Positions 62,495 to 64,000 of a stretch of DNA of 64,000 nucleotides are shown here, piece by piece (position 1 is the first letter of the stretch; each line of letters begins with the position of its first letter). The position numbers and the translations under genes were made by a program. Below the pieces are notes generated by a model, which saw nothing but the letters and a program-made list of their open reading frames with translations, made no database searches and was not told the origin of the DNA. Origin of the DNA: Numida meleagris (Eukaryota; Chordata; Aves; Galliformes; Numididae); NCBI RefSeq assembly GCF_002078875.1, contig NC_034410.1:39855532-39919531 (forward strand). Reading direction: 5' to 3'.

Positions 62495-64000
62495 CACTCA
62501 ATTGTTGTTAAAACTGTATGCTGACTCCCTGGACTTCACTGAATTCGGAGTTCGCATATACCAATTCAAACGCTTAGGAAGAAGGGAACTATAAAATATT
62601 TACAAGCACAGTTTCATGTTTTATTTTGTTATTATTTTCATTTCTTATCACTTATCTGTGATAATTATTCAAAATATCTACTTTCCAGTCTAAACCTTGT
62701 AAGCAATATGTAATTTTATACAAAGGATCAAATAAAGAAATAAAGAAAAGGGCATTGCTGCTCAGAACATATGAGACGATTCATGCTTGGTATAGATTAT
62801 TCTTTAACAGCTCATGCCTTCAGACAAACTGGCAGCATTACTATGGAAATTATGTTGATTTAAGAACTGGAAGAAATTTTCTCCCGTCCTCAGACGTTGC
62901 TGCTTTTTGCTCCTGACAGGCCCAAACAGACATTAGCGATGCGGGCACTAATTAGCAGTTCAGACCCATTACTGTTGTTCTGGTGCCCCCCGATGGTCTC
63001 CTGCGTTTACTGCTATCTGTGGCTTAGTGCGGGAAATCCTGCTCCAGAGACAAACCTCAGAAGCCCGTGTAGCTCCTCACTCAGCTGGATCAGAAAGCCC
63101 CGAGCCCATGCACAGCCACCAACACGATGTACTTCTAATATTTGGTTTCCAGAGCTGGGCACACAGTGCAGGTCCTACAGTCAGTTCCTAACCACCATGC
63201 CAAATCAGCTCCTGAAGAGTGCTTTGGCAGCTTGAGCAATGAGCCCTCTAGGTCAACTCAAATACCTTTTAGCTACCATTGATCACAAAAATGAACTTGG
63301 TTCCTGAGCACAGACACTACTTGCAGGGTCTCAGTAAAAAAATGATGTGACATTAAATGAACCCAGGCGTCATTAAAGCATGTAAAAGACACAAATACCC
63401 AGCACTCCCTATGCCTTCTCTGGGTTCCCCAGTCGCCACATCCCATTACCACACATACTGTTGCAGCCCAGGTCCTGAGTCAAGTTCTGCACAGCATCAC
63501 ATCCTGTCCCAACTCAACGGCAGGCATGGAGCATGCCCAGTATTGAATGAATCTTCATTTCAACCACATTGTGCACAGAGATAGTCTCACCCATCTATAA
63601 ATCAGAGGGAACTCTGATCACAGCCTGACGCAGGGCAGGCAAAGGGAAAGGATGCTCCCAGTCACAAAGGGCTTTCCAAAAGACTTAATTTCCAAAAAAA
63701 CTTCAGGTAGAAAATAGATGAAAGCTTAAAGCTCTTTTAGAAGAGATTAGAAGGCCAAGGACTGCAATCTTTCAATCAAGAAAGAAGACAGCTTTATCTA
63801 AAAGCCCATCCTGGTTCATTGGCAAAGTGAAGACAGCAAAGCAATGTTTAACAAGTTGAAAAGGGGAAATGGATCAGATAGCAATCAATATAAATGTGAC
63901 ATGGAGAACATTTATCAGAAGGAAAAGAAGTCCTTGATTGACAGGATTAAGGAAAGAAGAAACATTTTATGTGCAAGTGTACATATGCTAGGGTTGAGTG

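Larger units (their letters stand above)
44967..64000 (-). other. GADL1: GADL1 last intron, 5' end outside window
   Basis: More than 19 kb of - strand intron, from the acceptor at 44,967-44,969 (CAG on the - strand) to the window edge. I looked for the preceding exon, which in mammals encodes a segment with YANICFWYIPPSLRE, and saw no match on the - strand. Contents: a CR1 copy (46,818-47,605), an A-rich repeat (47,640-47,705), an A run (52,218-52,234), nested inverted repeats (56,611-56,671), a near-palindrome (56,986-57,007), a CR1 tail (59,479-59,538) and a polypurine tract (62,457-62,494). Remaining stretches, such as 48,000-52,200, 52,300-56,500 and 59,600-62,400, show nothing I can name. 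Confidence 0.75.

Overview
The window reads as vertebrate nuclear DNA from a bird, probably chicken or another galliform. Split genes with GT-AG introns, AATAAA polyadenylation signals and about ten copies of the avian CR1 retroposon, with their characteristic ATTCTATG 3' ends, support this. No prokaryotic operon, CRISPR array, tRNA or rRNA gene was seen. The species is inferred from repeat type and gene order, not proven.

Positions 1 to about 31,410 hold the 3' two thirds of TGFBR2, the type II TGF-beta receptor, on the + strand. The window opens inside the last 44 bases of the exon equivalent to human exon 3. The transmembrane/kinase exon follows at 11,674-12,470, then exons at 16,749-16,890, 25,556-25,683 and 29,092-29,271. 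The stop codon is at 29,269-29,271 and a 3'UTR of about 2.1 kb follows. The last three coding segments are 142, 128 and 180 bases, which match my recollection of the human exon sizes, and all reading phases join. About 429 codons are present; the signal peptide and most of the ectodomain lie upstream of the window.

From about 31.4 to 42.0 kb is intergenic DNA with CR1 copies in both orientations and simple repeats, and no gene I can support. From about 42.0 kb to the end lies the 3' part of GADL1 on the - strand: its last coding exon (44,793-44,966, 57 codons and a TAG stop), a putative long 3'UTR, and more than 19 kb of its last intron, running off the right edge. The two genes are arranged tail to tail, as in mammals. 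They have no known joint function: TGFBR2 is a membrane Ser/Thr kinase receptor and GADL1 is a PLP-dependent acidic amino acid decarboxylase.

I found no convincing new gene system. The best leads are noncoding: a canonical miR-17-family 8-mer next to a Pumilio motif in the TGFBR2 3'UTR; a nested inverted repeat with nuclear-receptor half-sites in the GADL1 intron (56,611-56,671); a homeodomain-core-rich AT block in the last TGFBR2 intron (27,930-28,225); and a compact double hairpin (18,172-18,228).
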